DNA of 25,649 bases from Sulfurimonas sp. (lineage in GTDB: Bacteria > Campylobacterota > Campylobacteria > Campylobacterales > Sulfurimonadaceae). This document shows, piece by piece, positions 6,681-14,843 of this stretch. Below the pieces are notes generated by a model. It had not been told where the DNA came from, did no database searches, and saw only the letters and a program-made list of their open reading frames with translations. Each line of letters begins with the position of its first letter. The stretch's first letter is position 1. A program made the position numbers and the translations under genes. The stretch spans positions 1-25,649 of the forward strand of contig JAMOMX010000392.1 in NCBI GenBank assembly GCA_027066935.1, in the 5' to 3' direction.

Positions 6681-9272
6681 ATGCAAACATATAATTATTA
6701 CTATTCTAATATCTCAAGATTAAGAACTAGTATAAATAAAGATAAAATAGATTTGTTAACAAAAGCTTTAGTTCAAATCTTTGTTGGAAAAAACACTAAA
6801 AGCATAATGCAAAAAACAGTTGATTCTGTTCATAGTATCCTTCCAAATGCTTCTATAATAAGTACTACTACTGCAGGAGAGATTGTAGAAGGTGGTGTAT
6901 CTGAAAATACTATAGTAGTGTCTATATCTATTTTTGAAGATACTGATGTAAATGTAAAATTATTTGAAAAAGACACACCTAAAAACCTTTGCAAATCAAT
7001 AAGTGACTCATTAATTACACCAAAAACAAAACTTCTAATTATTTTTAATAACCTATTTCATAATGATGGAGAATCATTAATTAAAAATATTTGGAAAATA
7101 AATCCAAATATCATTGTGGCTGGTGGTAATGCTGGGGATAATCATAAATTTAAAGAAACTTTTATAGGGATAAATACACAGATTTCTTCTACTGCAGTAG
7201 CAGTTGCAGCACTTGATTCGGACTCACTAAAAGTTGGAAATGGTCATTTTCTGAACTGGAATACCATTGGTAAAAATATGCAAATCACAAAATCAAAAGA
7301 AAGTGTAATATATGAGATTGATAATAAACCTGCACAAGATATATATAGGTACTATCTAGGTGACGATGTAGCTGACACATTACCAAATTCTGGTATAGAG
7401 TTTCCTCTTATTTTTAAAGATGATCATATTGAAATAGCAAGAGCACCTGTAGCTGTTGGAGATGATGGTTCACTTGTCATGGCTGGTCATATTGAACAAG
7501 GTACAGAAGTAAAATTTGCTTTTGGACGTGAAAGTGATAACTATATAAAAATCTATAATTCAATAAAAAAATTATCAAAAAATCCAATAGAAAGTATTTT
7601 TATCTATTCATGTGCAGCACGAAAAATATTTTTTAAAAATCATCTTAATGATGAACTTAATATGTTTCAGCAACTTGCTCCCACAGCAGGGTTTATCACT
7701 TATGGAGAGTTCTTTCATAATAATAAAAATCATCTATTAAATGTTACTTCTTCTTATATAACTTTAAATGAATTTAGCTTAAAATCAAAAACTGTTTCAA
7801 ATCTACATAATAAATCAAAATCCAATAAAACATTGGATGTGATACACCATCTTATCACAAGAACAACACAAGACTTAGAGATAAATAATCTTAGCCTAAA
7901 GCAGTTTGAATCCCTTGTTAAAAAAGCTACCATCTATTCAATGACTGATACATCAGGAATTATAATAGATGCGAATGAGACATTTTGTGAGCTATCTGGC
8001 TATACTAAAGATGAATTATTAGGAAAACCTCACAATATTGTACGACATCCAAATACATCAAAATCCATATTTGAAGATCTATGGAAGACTATAAAAAGCA
8101 AAAAAATATGGCAAGGTGTTATGGAAAATAGAGCCAAAGATGGAAGTAGTTATTTTGTTAGTGCAAAAGTATTTCCAATACTTGATATTGATGAAAATAT
8201 TTTATATTATATATCTATTCGTGATAATATTACTGGAGCAGCTTTAAAGGTGAAGAGACTAGAGGGTAAAGCTAGTCATTATGAAAAACTATCAAAAGAA
8301 AAAGAGTTTCTTTTAAATCAATACGAAAATGTTATAAACTCAAGCAGCGCTTTCATTCGTGTTAATGCTGATTTTCAAATAACTTATACAAATGATGTTT
8401 TTTGCTCATTATTTAAAGAGAAAAAAGAAGATTTAATTGGACTTCATCATGATGATATAATAGAACCAAAATTTTTAAAAGAAAATAAAGAAAAAATTAC
8501 TAATATATTAGCACAAAACAAACAGTGGTCTGGTATGGTTAAGATGCAGCTCTTAAACAAAAGTGTACTTTTTCTGAACACAACATACAATGCTATATAT
8601 GACAAAAATTTTAAAGTAATTGAATATATGGCTACTTATCATGATGTTACTGAATTGATTAAGATACAAGAAGAAATTACAAAAACTCAAGCTGATGTTA
8701 TATTTACAATGGGTTCTATTGGAGAAACAAGAAGCAAGGAAACTGGCAATCATGTAAAGCGTGTAGCTGAGTACTCTAAAGAACTTGCTCTTTTATACGG
8801 ATTAGGAGAAGATGAAGCTGAACTACTAAAAACGGCATCACCAATGCACGATATTGGAAAAGTTGGGATTCCTGATTCTATTTTAAATAAACCAGGAAAG
8901 CTTACTAAAGAGGAATTTGAGATAATGAAAACTCACTCTACTCTTGGGTTTAATATGCTAAAGCATTCATCGCGCCCTATTTTAAAAGCCGCTTCCATTG
9001 TAGCCCTTACACACCATGAAAGATGGGATGGAAAAGGATATCCAAAAAATTTAAAAGGTAAAAAAATTCCAATATATGGACGAATCACTGCTGTTGCTGA
9101 TGTCTTTGATGCACTTGGAAGCGATAGGTGTTACAAAAAAGCGTGGAAAGATGAAGATGTTTTTAAACTATTAAAAGAGGGTAAACAAACACAATTTGAT
9201 CCAAAATTAATTGATATTTTTTTTGAAAATTTAGATATTTTTCTTGAAATTAGAAAAACTTTTAAAGACTAG
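6681..9272 (+). CDS. FIST – PAS – PAS – HD-GYP sensor protein, predicted cyclic-di-GMP phosphodiesterase
   Basis: An 863-residue soluble signalling protein. The N-terminal FIST and FIST_C domains (about 15-360; STTTAGEIVEGGVSENTIVV, VAGGNAGDN, FGRES, FIYSCAARK) are predicted small-ligand, possibly amino-acid, sensors. Two PAS domains follow. The first (about 410-520) is of the Aer type with GYTKDELLGKPHNIVRHPN; the second is at about 545-660. The C-terminal HD-GYP domain has H723-D724 and the complete HHERWDGKGYP motif (778-788), so it should hydrolyse c-di-GMP. No membrane segment or GGDEF domain is present. I prefer ATG 6681; a GTG at 6666 would add five residues. Neither has a strong ribosome-binding site. 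Its output is probably motility, biofilm or surface behaviour, which is inference. Confidence 0.93.
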   Translation: MQTYNYYYSNISRLRTSINKDKIDLLTKALVQIFVGKNTKSIMQKTVDSVHSILPNASIISTTTAGEIVEGGVSENTIVVSISIFEDTDVNVKLFEKDTPKNLCKSISDSLITPKTKLLIIFNNLFHNDGESLIKNIWKINPNIIVAGGNAGDNHKFKETFIGINTQISSTAVAVAALDSDSLKVGNGHFLNWNTIGKNMQITKSKESVIYEIDNKPAQDIYRYYLGDDVADTLPNSGIEFPLIFKDDHIEIARAPVAVGDDGSLVMAGHIEQGTEVKFAFGRESDNYIKIYNSIKKLSKNPIESIFIYSCAARKIFFKNHLNDELNMFQQLAPTAGFITYGEFFHNNKNHLLNVTSSYITLNEFSLKSKTVSNLHNKSKSNKTLDVIHHLITRTTQDLEINNLSLKQFESLVKKATIYSMTDTSGIIIDANETFCELSGYTKDELLGKPHNIVRHPNTSKSIFEDLWKTIKSKKIWQGVMENRAKDGSSYFVSAKVFPILDIDENILYYISIRDNITGAALKVKRLEGKASHYEKLSKEKEFLLNQYENVINSSSAFIRVNADFQITYTNDVFCSLFKEKKEDLIGLHHDDIIEPKFLKENKEKITNILAQNKQWSGMVKMQLLNKSVLFLNTTYNAIYDKNFKVIEYMATYHDVTELIKIQEEITKTQADVIFTMGSIGETRSKETGNHVKRVAEYSKELALLYGLGEDEAELLKTASPMHDIGKVGIPDSILNKPGKLTKEEFEIMKTHSTLGFNMLKHSSRPILKAASIVALTHHERWDGKGYPKNLKGKKIPIYGRITAVADVFDALGSDRCYKKAWKDEDVFKLLKEGKQTQFDPKLIDIFFENLDIFLEIRKTFKD

Positions 9273-9277
9273 AAACC

Positions 9278-9297
9278 TGGCATATATTTATATGCCA
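9278..9297 (+). terminator. Hairpin after the HD-GYP gene, possible terminator
   Basis: TGGCATATA and TATATGCCA form a perfect 9-base inverted repeat separated by TT, five bases after the stop. A second AT-rich hairpin (AATTAAAT-TTAG-ATTTAATT, 9330-9349) follows. Neither ends in a long T-run, but the region lies between converging genes, where bidirectional termination is expected. Confidence 0.4.
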
Positions 9298-9493
9298 AGG
9301 AATTTATTTAGCTACTGATAGTTTACTATAATTAAATTTAGATTTAATTTGGTATTAACTTTCAATTGTATTTTACTAGTTCTTCTTGCAAGCTTTTGAT
9401 GCTTTTTTTTTAACTCTCAAGCTTTACACCCTTTGACTCATATTCCACTATTCTTCAAAAAAAATAAAATTAAAACTTGAATTAGCGAAGTTA
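9298..9493. other. Spacer between convergent genes, with a possible minus-strand coding remnant
   Basis: No intact gene. On the minus strand at about 9450-9362 one frame reads RIVEYESKGVKLES, a TAA beside a nine-A run, then KKSIKSLQEELVKYN and a stop. This looks like the broken C-terminal helix of an unidentified protein. It is short and could be chance. Confidence 0.2.
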
Positions 9494-12466
9494 TTAAAAA
9501 TGCTCACTAAAATTTTTGAAATTATCAGATTGAACTAATTTTACTTCTGTTGATATCTTGGCAAAATGCTTCTTAGCACAAGCTATTTTTAAAGATTCAC
9601 TAGTTTTAATATCTAAGCCTAAATCACTTCCCTTACTCTCAACTACAAAGTAAAGCTTCTCTTCATTCTCTTCTTCTATCAGTACAGCCCAGTCAGGGTT
9701 ATATGTTCCTAGTGGTGTATTGATTTTAAACCAGCTTGGTAGTTTTGTAAAGAGTTTAATTTTTTCATTCCGATTAAACTCAATAGCAAAATTCTCTTCA
9801 ATGGTAGAATCATAAACGGTATGGGTATAGATAGATTTATTTTCTCTATTTTCTATCATATTTGAAGAGAGATAACCATATAATTCTTGGTCTTCAAAAC
9901 ATTGTTGAGCGTAGTAAAACTCATTGCCTAACTTTTGATATTTGATACCATCAACAACAAACATACTCATCACTTTTTTGATGATTTTTATAGCCCCATC
10001 TATAAATTTTTGGGGATTATTTTTAAATCCTTGTAATTTCCCACTTTTTATAAGAATATCAACAACATTTTTTCGTGTAAGATTAGTCTCATTCTGTAAG
10101 TAAGTTATAATGTCAGGCAACTCAAAATCTATTATCTCACTATTTAAAGGGTCGTTTTTAATAGTATCCTCCACTATCTCAACACCAGCTTTTGTGATTT
10201 TATTGGTTGCTTTTGAGTAGAGGTATTTTATCTTTCCAACTGTGAGGTCATTAGCTATATGTTTAGCACACTCATCAACGAGTTTTTCAACATCAAAGTC
10301 AACTCTATAAGTTGTTTTATATTTTATCTGCTCCCATAGATTTTTAAAGTCTTCACTGAGATAAACCTCTTTGTTAAGAGTGATAAGCTTCTTATCATTT
10401 GCATCTTTAACATTGAGATTACCAGAGATTTTAGTAATAACAGAAGTGATATCAGCTTGAAGTGCAGCGAATTGTGCAGGAACTTCAAATCTATTTTCTT
10501 TTATAGCAGTTCTAAGGTTGTCTTGGATTTTACCACGAGAATCTATATAGTTGTTTTCTTGCAGATATTCATAAACTGTTTCACTATTTGTAGCTCCGAA
10601 ATATTCAATGTCTCCATTTTCATTCTCTACTGGGATATTGGCAAAAAAGTGTTCTTCAATAACACCAAATTTGATTCCTTCTTCATCTTCAATCTCTTTT
10701 TGTAATGCACGAGCGAAGTCTTCATAGTTTTCATTCGCCATGACTGTTAAAGTATTTACATCAAAGCCTCTAACTCTTACCCCATCTTGATTTACACATA
10801 TTCGTAAACCTCGACCTATCTCTTGACGTTTTTTCATTACAGAATTAGTTTCATTTAAAGTACAGATTTGAAATACATTAGGATTATCCCAACCCTCTTT
10901 CAAAGCACTATGAGAAAATATAAACCTAAGAGGCTCACTAAAACTAAGTAGCTTCTCTTTGTTCTTCATAATCTTATCAAAAGCACTCTCATCATCTTTA
11001 TTTTTACCTGTACTATCTTTTACACGACCCTTAGAGTCTTGTGCAAAATACCCATCATGAATTTTTGAAACTTCTGTAGCAGTATCTACATCTCCAAACA
11101 GAGTATTGTATTTTGGTTTTTTAGAGATTGTTTTAAACTCTTCTTCAAACCATAAAGCATACTTACCCTTAACAACATTCCCTTCATCATCATAACTTCT
11201 ATAGTTAGCGACTCTGTCGATGAAAAAGAGACTCAACACTTTAATATCTCGTTGTTTTAAACGAAGCTCTTTATCTAAATGTTCTTCTATAGTTTTTCGC
11301 ACCTGTAGTCTTTTAATACTGTCATCATCAGCATCTCCAACGGTCTCGCCAAGTTTTATAATTTCTTGGTTTAAAAATTCTATATACTCACTACCTTTTT
11401 CTATGTAGATATCATTAATGACATAACCGTCATATATATCTCTACCTTTAGAGAGTTCATACAAATCATTTTTACTATTTGTATCTACTGCAATAACCTT
11501 ACGCTTAGTAGACCCATTTTGTATAACATCTATCTCAATTTTTGCACTTCTAGGATTCGCTTTAACACTTACTAATCTTATATATGCTTTATTTGAAGTG
11601 TCTTCAAGTTTAACATTGGCTACTTCTATCTGTTTAACAAGTTGCTGTTCATAAGCATCAATAGAATCAAGTTTATACATAAGGTTAAATTTTTCTATGT
11701 GTGTAGCACTGTAGCGTAGCTTACAAAGAGGATTAAGAGTTTGTATAGCCTCTTTTGCTCTTGGAGTATTATCAACACTCTGAGGCTCATCTATGATAAG
11801 TATAGGATTTGTAGAAGCAATAAACTCGATTGGCTTTTGTCCGCCCAGTCTATCATTTTGTCTATGGATAATATTTGCTTTATTATCTTTAGTGGGGTCT
11901 GAAAAGCTTTTTCTAAATGCATCAATATTTATAACCATAATACGAATATCACTACTCGTAGCAAAATCTCTTACTTGCTCTAAGTTTGAACTGTCATAAA
12001 CAAATGAGTCATAGTTCACATTGTCAAAAAGAGTTTTAAAGTGATCACTTGTGATTTCAAGAGTTTTTTTAGTTCCCTCTTTAATAGCGATAGATGGAAC
12101 AACGATGATAAACTTTGTAAATCCATAGCGTTTATTCATCTCAAAAATAGACTTGAGATAGACGTAAGTCTTTCCTGTTCCTGTTTCCATCTCCACTGAA
12201 AAATCCATTGAGCCAAGTTTTTTAGATTGAGGAAGTCCATTACGAAGTTGAATATTTTGAACATTAGCAAGTATCTCATCATCTAGTAGTTCAAGTCTAT
12301 TACCGATACCAAGGTCATTAAAGTCAGCAGTAGTTTTTTGCCCTTTAGTTTGTGGTCTTACAATACTGAAATTGCTTTGGCAAACTTCTTGACCTTCAAA
12401 TATATCTACGATGGAAGCTATTGCTCTATCTTGATATCCTAAATCACTCTCAAATTGTATATTCAT
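9494..12466 (-). CDS. res: Type III restriction enzyme Res subunit (helicase-endonuclease)
   Basis: A 990-residue protein that, with Mod, would cut DNA at pairs of unmethylated asymmetric sites after ATP-driven communication along the DNA. Superfamily 2 helicase motifs are complete: Walker A METGTGKTYV (94-100), motif II IIDEPQ (226-229), motif III RYSATH, SALKEGWDNPN, and motif VI EIGRGLRI. The C-terminal endonuclease domain has an intact PD-(D/E)XK set: P924-D925, then E943 and K945 in VVESKG. It is the last gene of the operon, starting 3 bases after the rhuM stop. It is separated from its partner mod by four accessory genes. There is no sign of truncation, so nuclease activity is expected. 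Confidence 0.95.
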   Translation of the reverse strand: MNIQFESDLGYQDRAIASIVDIFEGQEVCQSNFSIVRPQTKGQKTTADFNDLGIGNRLELLDDEILANVQNIQLRNGLPQSKKLGSMDFSVEMETGTGKTYVYLKSIFEMNKRYGFTKFIIVVPSIAIKEGTKKTLEITSDHFKTLFDNVNYDSFVYDSSNLEQVRDFATSSDIRIMVINIDAFRKSFSDPTKDNKANIIHRQNDRLGGQKPIEFIASTNPILIIDEPQSVDNTPRAKEAIQTLNPLCKLRYSATHIEKFNLMYKLDSIDAYEQQLVKQIEVANVKLEDTSNKAYIRLVSVKANPRSAKIEIDVIQNGSTKRKVIAVDTNSKNDLYELSKGRDIYDGYVINDIYIEKGSEYIEFLNQEIIKLGETVGDADDDSIKRLQVRKTIEEHLDKELRLKQRDIKVLSLFFIDRVANYRSYDDEGNVVKGKYALWFEEEFKTISKKPKYNTLFGDVDTATEVSKIHDGYFAQDSKGRVKDSTGKNKDDESAFDKIMKNKEKLLSFSEPLRFIFSHSALKEGWDNPNVFQICTLNETNSVMKKRQEIGRGLRICVNQDGVRVRGFDVNTLTVMANENYEDFARALQKEIEDEEGIKFGVIEEHFFANIPVENENGDIEYFGATNSETVYEYLQENNYIDSRGKIQDNLRTAIKENRFEVPAQFAALQADITSVITKISGNLNVKDANDKKLITLNKEVYLSEDFKNLWEQIKYKTTYRVDFDVEKLVDECAKHIANDLTVGKIKYLYSKATNKITKAGVEIVEDTIKNDPLNSEIIDFELPDIITYLQNETNLTRKNVVDILIKSGKLQGFKNNPQKFIDGAIKIIKKVMSMFVVDGIKYQKLGNEFYYAQQCFEDQELYGYLSSNMIENRENKSIYTHTVYDSTIEENFAIEFNRNEKIKLFTKLPSWFKINTPLGTYNPDWAVLIEEENEEKLYFVVESKGSDLGLDIKTSESLKIACAKKHFAKISTEVKLVQSDNFKNFSEHF

Positions 12467-12469
12467 TAT

Positions 12470-13480
12470 TTACTCTCTAGTCTCATTTATTAACTTGTCA
12501 AAATCGCTCAAATACTTTTCATCTTGCATGATTCTGTATTTATTGTACTCTTCGTGTGCTTTTAGTTTTGCTTCTAAGGAAGTTACTTTGCCATTATCTA
12601 ACAAAATTGGATAATCAGATAGGTCTAAAAACTTATCTAAAAATACTACCCAGTCTTTCATATTTGTTACGATACCACGAGTAGCCCGATTTTCTGCTAA
12701 ATCAAGGTAGGCAGATACAATTCGTTCAAGTTGTTTCATATGCTCAGTATTAAGATAATTTTTAGCCACAGATACATCAGACTTTAGTATTTTTCCATCA
12801 GGAGCATTTTTCCATGTTTTTAAGCCCATAAAAACTTTTTTTGCATCGGCTTCACTATAGATTATTTCCGCTGCTGTTTTACCATATATTGCCCAGTGCA
12901 TTTTATTTTGTACTTGCGCATAAAACTGTTTCGTTGAGCTGTCATTTTTATCGTAGTCAGCACTCAAAGTATAGATATCAGTGATTTTTTGGTAAAACCT
13001 TCTCTCACTTAGCCGTATCTCTCGTATTCGTTCTAACTGCTCATCAAAGTAGTCTATGCCAAAATGATGTATATTTTTAAGTCTCTCATCATCCATAGTA
13101 AAACCTTTTACTATGTACTCACTTAAAATGTCCGTTGCCCATTTTCTAAACTCTGTAGCACGATGAGAATTTACTCTGTATCCTACTGCTGTAATAGCCT
13201 TAAGATTATAAAAATTTGTTTTATATTTTTTACCATCATTAGCAGTTGTTTCCATTTTGGAAACAACTGCATTTTCTGTTAGTTCATTTGTATCAAATAT
13301 ATTTTTTAAATGCTTAGAAATGGCAGGAACATTTACTTCAAAAAGCTCTGCTAATTGTTTTTGAGTAAGCCATAAAGTTTCATTTTCAAGAAGAACATCA
13401 ACATTCACTTTTGCATTGTCTATTTTAAATATTACGAAGTTTGGCAGTTCTTTAGGGCTAGTAGCTATATCTTTTTTCAT
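12470..13480 (-). CDS. rhuM: RhuM-family protein (restriction-linked, function unknown)
   Basis: A 336-residue member of the RhuM family, first noted on a Salmonella pathogenicity island and found repeatedly inside restriction-modification loci, including Campylobacter hsd loci. Diagnostic stretches are LWLTQKQLAELFEVNVPAIS (about 36-55, a predicted helix-turn-helix), YNLKAITAVGYRVNSHRATE, FRKWATDILSEYIVKGFTMD and the central region KMHWAIYGKTAAEIIYSEAD. No enzyme motif is evident, and its biochemical role is not established. It could bind DNA or regulate the island. A 72-base gap with two hairpins precedes it, the largest gap in the operon, so it may have its own control. The coding region contains a 29-base perfect inverted repeat. 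Confidence 0.9.
   Translation of the reverse strand: MKKDIATSPKELPNFVIFKIDNAKVNVDVLLENETLWLTQKQLAELFEVNVPAISKHLKNIFDTNELTENAVVSKMETTANDGKKYKTNFYNLKAITAVGYRVNSHRATEFRKWATDILSEYIVKGFTMDDERLKNIHHFGIDYFDEQLERIREIRLSERRFYQKITDIYTLSADYDKNDSSTKQFYAQVQNKMHWAIYGKTAAEIIYSEADAKKVFMGLKTWKNAPDGKILKSDVSVAKNYLNTEHMKQLERIVSAYLDLAENRATRGIVTNMKDWVVFLDKFLDLSDYPILLDNGKVTSLEAKLKAHEEYNKYRIMQDEKYLSDFDKLINETRE
13242..13270. repeat. Perfect 13-bp inverted repeat inside rhuM
   Basis: GCAGTTGTTTCCA (13242-13254), three bases TTT, then TGGAAACAACTGC (13258-13270). It codes for NAVVSKMETTA in RhuM and would form a stable mRNA hairpin near codons 70-80, or serve as a dyad protein-binding site. No T-run follows, so it is not an ordinary terminator. 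Confidence 0.8.
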
Positions 13481-13491
13481 ATTTTAAACCC

Positions 13492-13536
13492 GTCGAAATC
13501 GACTGCTTTAAAGTGGTAGAATTTAACCACTCTAAA
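13492..13536 (-). promoter_or_regulatory. Two hairpins in the DUF2130–rhuM gap
   Basis: On the transcribed strand an 11-bp stem (TTTAGAGTGGT / ACCACTTTAAA, one G·U pair, 8-base loop; plus-strand 13507-13536) is followed by the palindrome GTCGATTTCGAC (13492-13503), 12 bases before the rhuM ATG. These could attenuate read-through from the upstream genes, be a processing site, or be an operator. No T-run is present. Confidence 0.45.
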
Positions 13537-13552
13537 ATTTAAATTTAATATT

Positions 13553-14842
13553 TTAGTCTTCATTTGCATCTTCCTCATCACTATAAGGCAGTTCCAAAGC
13601 CTTTACATTACCAATAGCATTACCAGCTATACCTTTTATGGAACCATACATCCCAACAGTATTTTCAAGCACCTTATCTATCTGTTTATCTCTCTGTTTC
13701 CAAATCCTAGTCATAGAACGTTTCTCAGTTTCGAGATCACTTTTCATAGTTGTAAAACCTTCAACTATGGCTTCTATCTGCATACTAAATTCTCTGCTTG
13801 TTAGATATCCATAGAGCAGACTCATTTTATCTGTTTTATTTTCTTCACTCTTTTTTGCATGATTTATCTTGATGACACCATCTCTTAACACACTTGATAA
13901 ACCTTTAAACTCTTCGTAAGTACATATCCAAATACCATCTACTAAGCCCAGTCTATCCATACCTGAGGGTAAAACTTCACTCACTAGCACACCAACATCT
14001 ACACCTTTATCTCTCATATCTGCTTTAAACTTTTCTATCCATAATTTTTGAAAATCTTTTGTGCGTTTACTCTCATAGTAAATCTTTCCACAGTTTTGAA
14101 CTTCTCTTGTATGTACTATTTGAATACAATCAGCTCCCCTAGCACCTTTTTTAATCTCTTCAATAACATCAAAAGGATACTTATCTGCCAAATACTCTTC
14201 TATAGCCAACTCTTGAACTTCCCCTTGAAGCTGCATACTCCCTTGTTCTGCTTTTCGTTGAGCGATTTGTAATTGTTCTTGAAGCTGTTTGAGTTGTTCT
14301 TCTTTCTGTTTTAGCTTTAACTCATTTTGCTCGTCTGAAGCTTTTTGAATAAGTTGTTTTTCCTCTTGAAGTCGTGCAGTTAGTGCTACCTCTGCTTCGG
14401 CTTGGACTTGTGAGGTTATCTCCTCTTTTTCACGCTTTAGCTTTTCTATCTCTGCCTTACTTTTGTTTAACTCTTTTACTTGACTAGACTTTTCATCAAG
14501 CTCTTTTTTAAGTAGCGCTATAGATTCTTCTTGTTCTTCAGCTAATTCTTTTTTAATACTCTCTTGAAGTTTTTGCTTTTCTACTTTGAGTTGTAGCTGT
14601 GTTGCTTTTTTTAGTTCTTCATCAAACTTCTCTTGCTGTTCTTTTATAGCTTCTTGTTGTATTTGTAAATCTTCTTTAGCCTTTTTAAACTCTTTCTCTT
14701 TTTTCTCGGTCTCTTCTTGGAGTTTTTTTTGTTCAGCTATATTTTTTTGTTTTAATTCATCTTCTAGTTGATGATATAGTATATCGTTTACATCTATATC
14801 TGTATTACAGTTTGGGCATTTTATTGTTGTTTTAGTTGGCAT
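13553..14842 (-). CDS. DUF2130 coiled-coil protein with PD-(D/E)XK-like nuclease signature
   Basis: A 429-residue DUF2130 family protein of unproven function. The N-terminus has a CPNC knuckle (C9, C12), apparently half of a zinc ribbon. Residues about 25-215 are an uninterrupted Glu/Lys/Gln-rich coiled coil. The C-terminal domain (about 205-390) contains helix Glu residues (ELAIEEYL), then GAD (D238) and E257-S258-K259 in IYYESKRTK. This spacing suits the D…ExK active site of PD-(D/E)XK nucleases, so DNA or RNA cleavage is a reasonable inference but unproven. It starts one base after the stop of the RloC-like ATPase gene, with its ribosome-binding site (AGAGGAAA) inside that gene's end. The two are therefore co-translated and probably act together. 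Confidence 0.85.
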   Translation of the reverse strand: MPTKTTIKCPNCNTDIDVNDILYHQLEDELKQKNIAEQKKLQEETEKKEKEFKKAKEDLQIQQEAIKEQQEKFDEELKKATQLQLKVEKQKLQESIKKELAEEQEESIALLKKELDEKSSQVKELNKSKAEIEKLKREKEEITSQVQAEAEVALTARLQEEKQLIQKASDEQNELKLKQKEEQLKQLQEQLQIAQRKAEQGSMQLQGEVQELAIEEYLADKYPFDVIEEIKKGARGADCIQIVHTREVQNCGKIYYESKRTKDFQKLWIEKFKADMRDKGVDVGVLVSEVLPSGMDRLGLVDGIWICTYEEFKGLSSVLRDGVIKINHAKKSEENKTDKMSLLYGYLTSREFSMQIEAIVEGFTTMKSDLETEKRSMTRIWKQRDKQIDKVLENTVGMYGSIKGIAGNAIGNVKALELPYSDEEDANED

Positions 14843-14843
14843 T

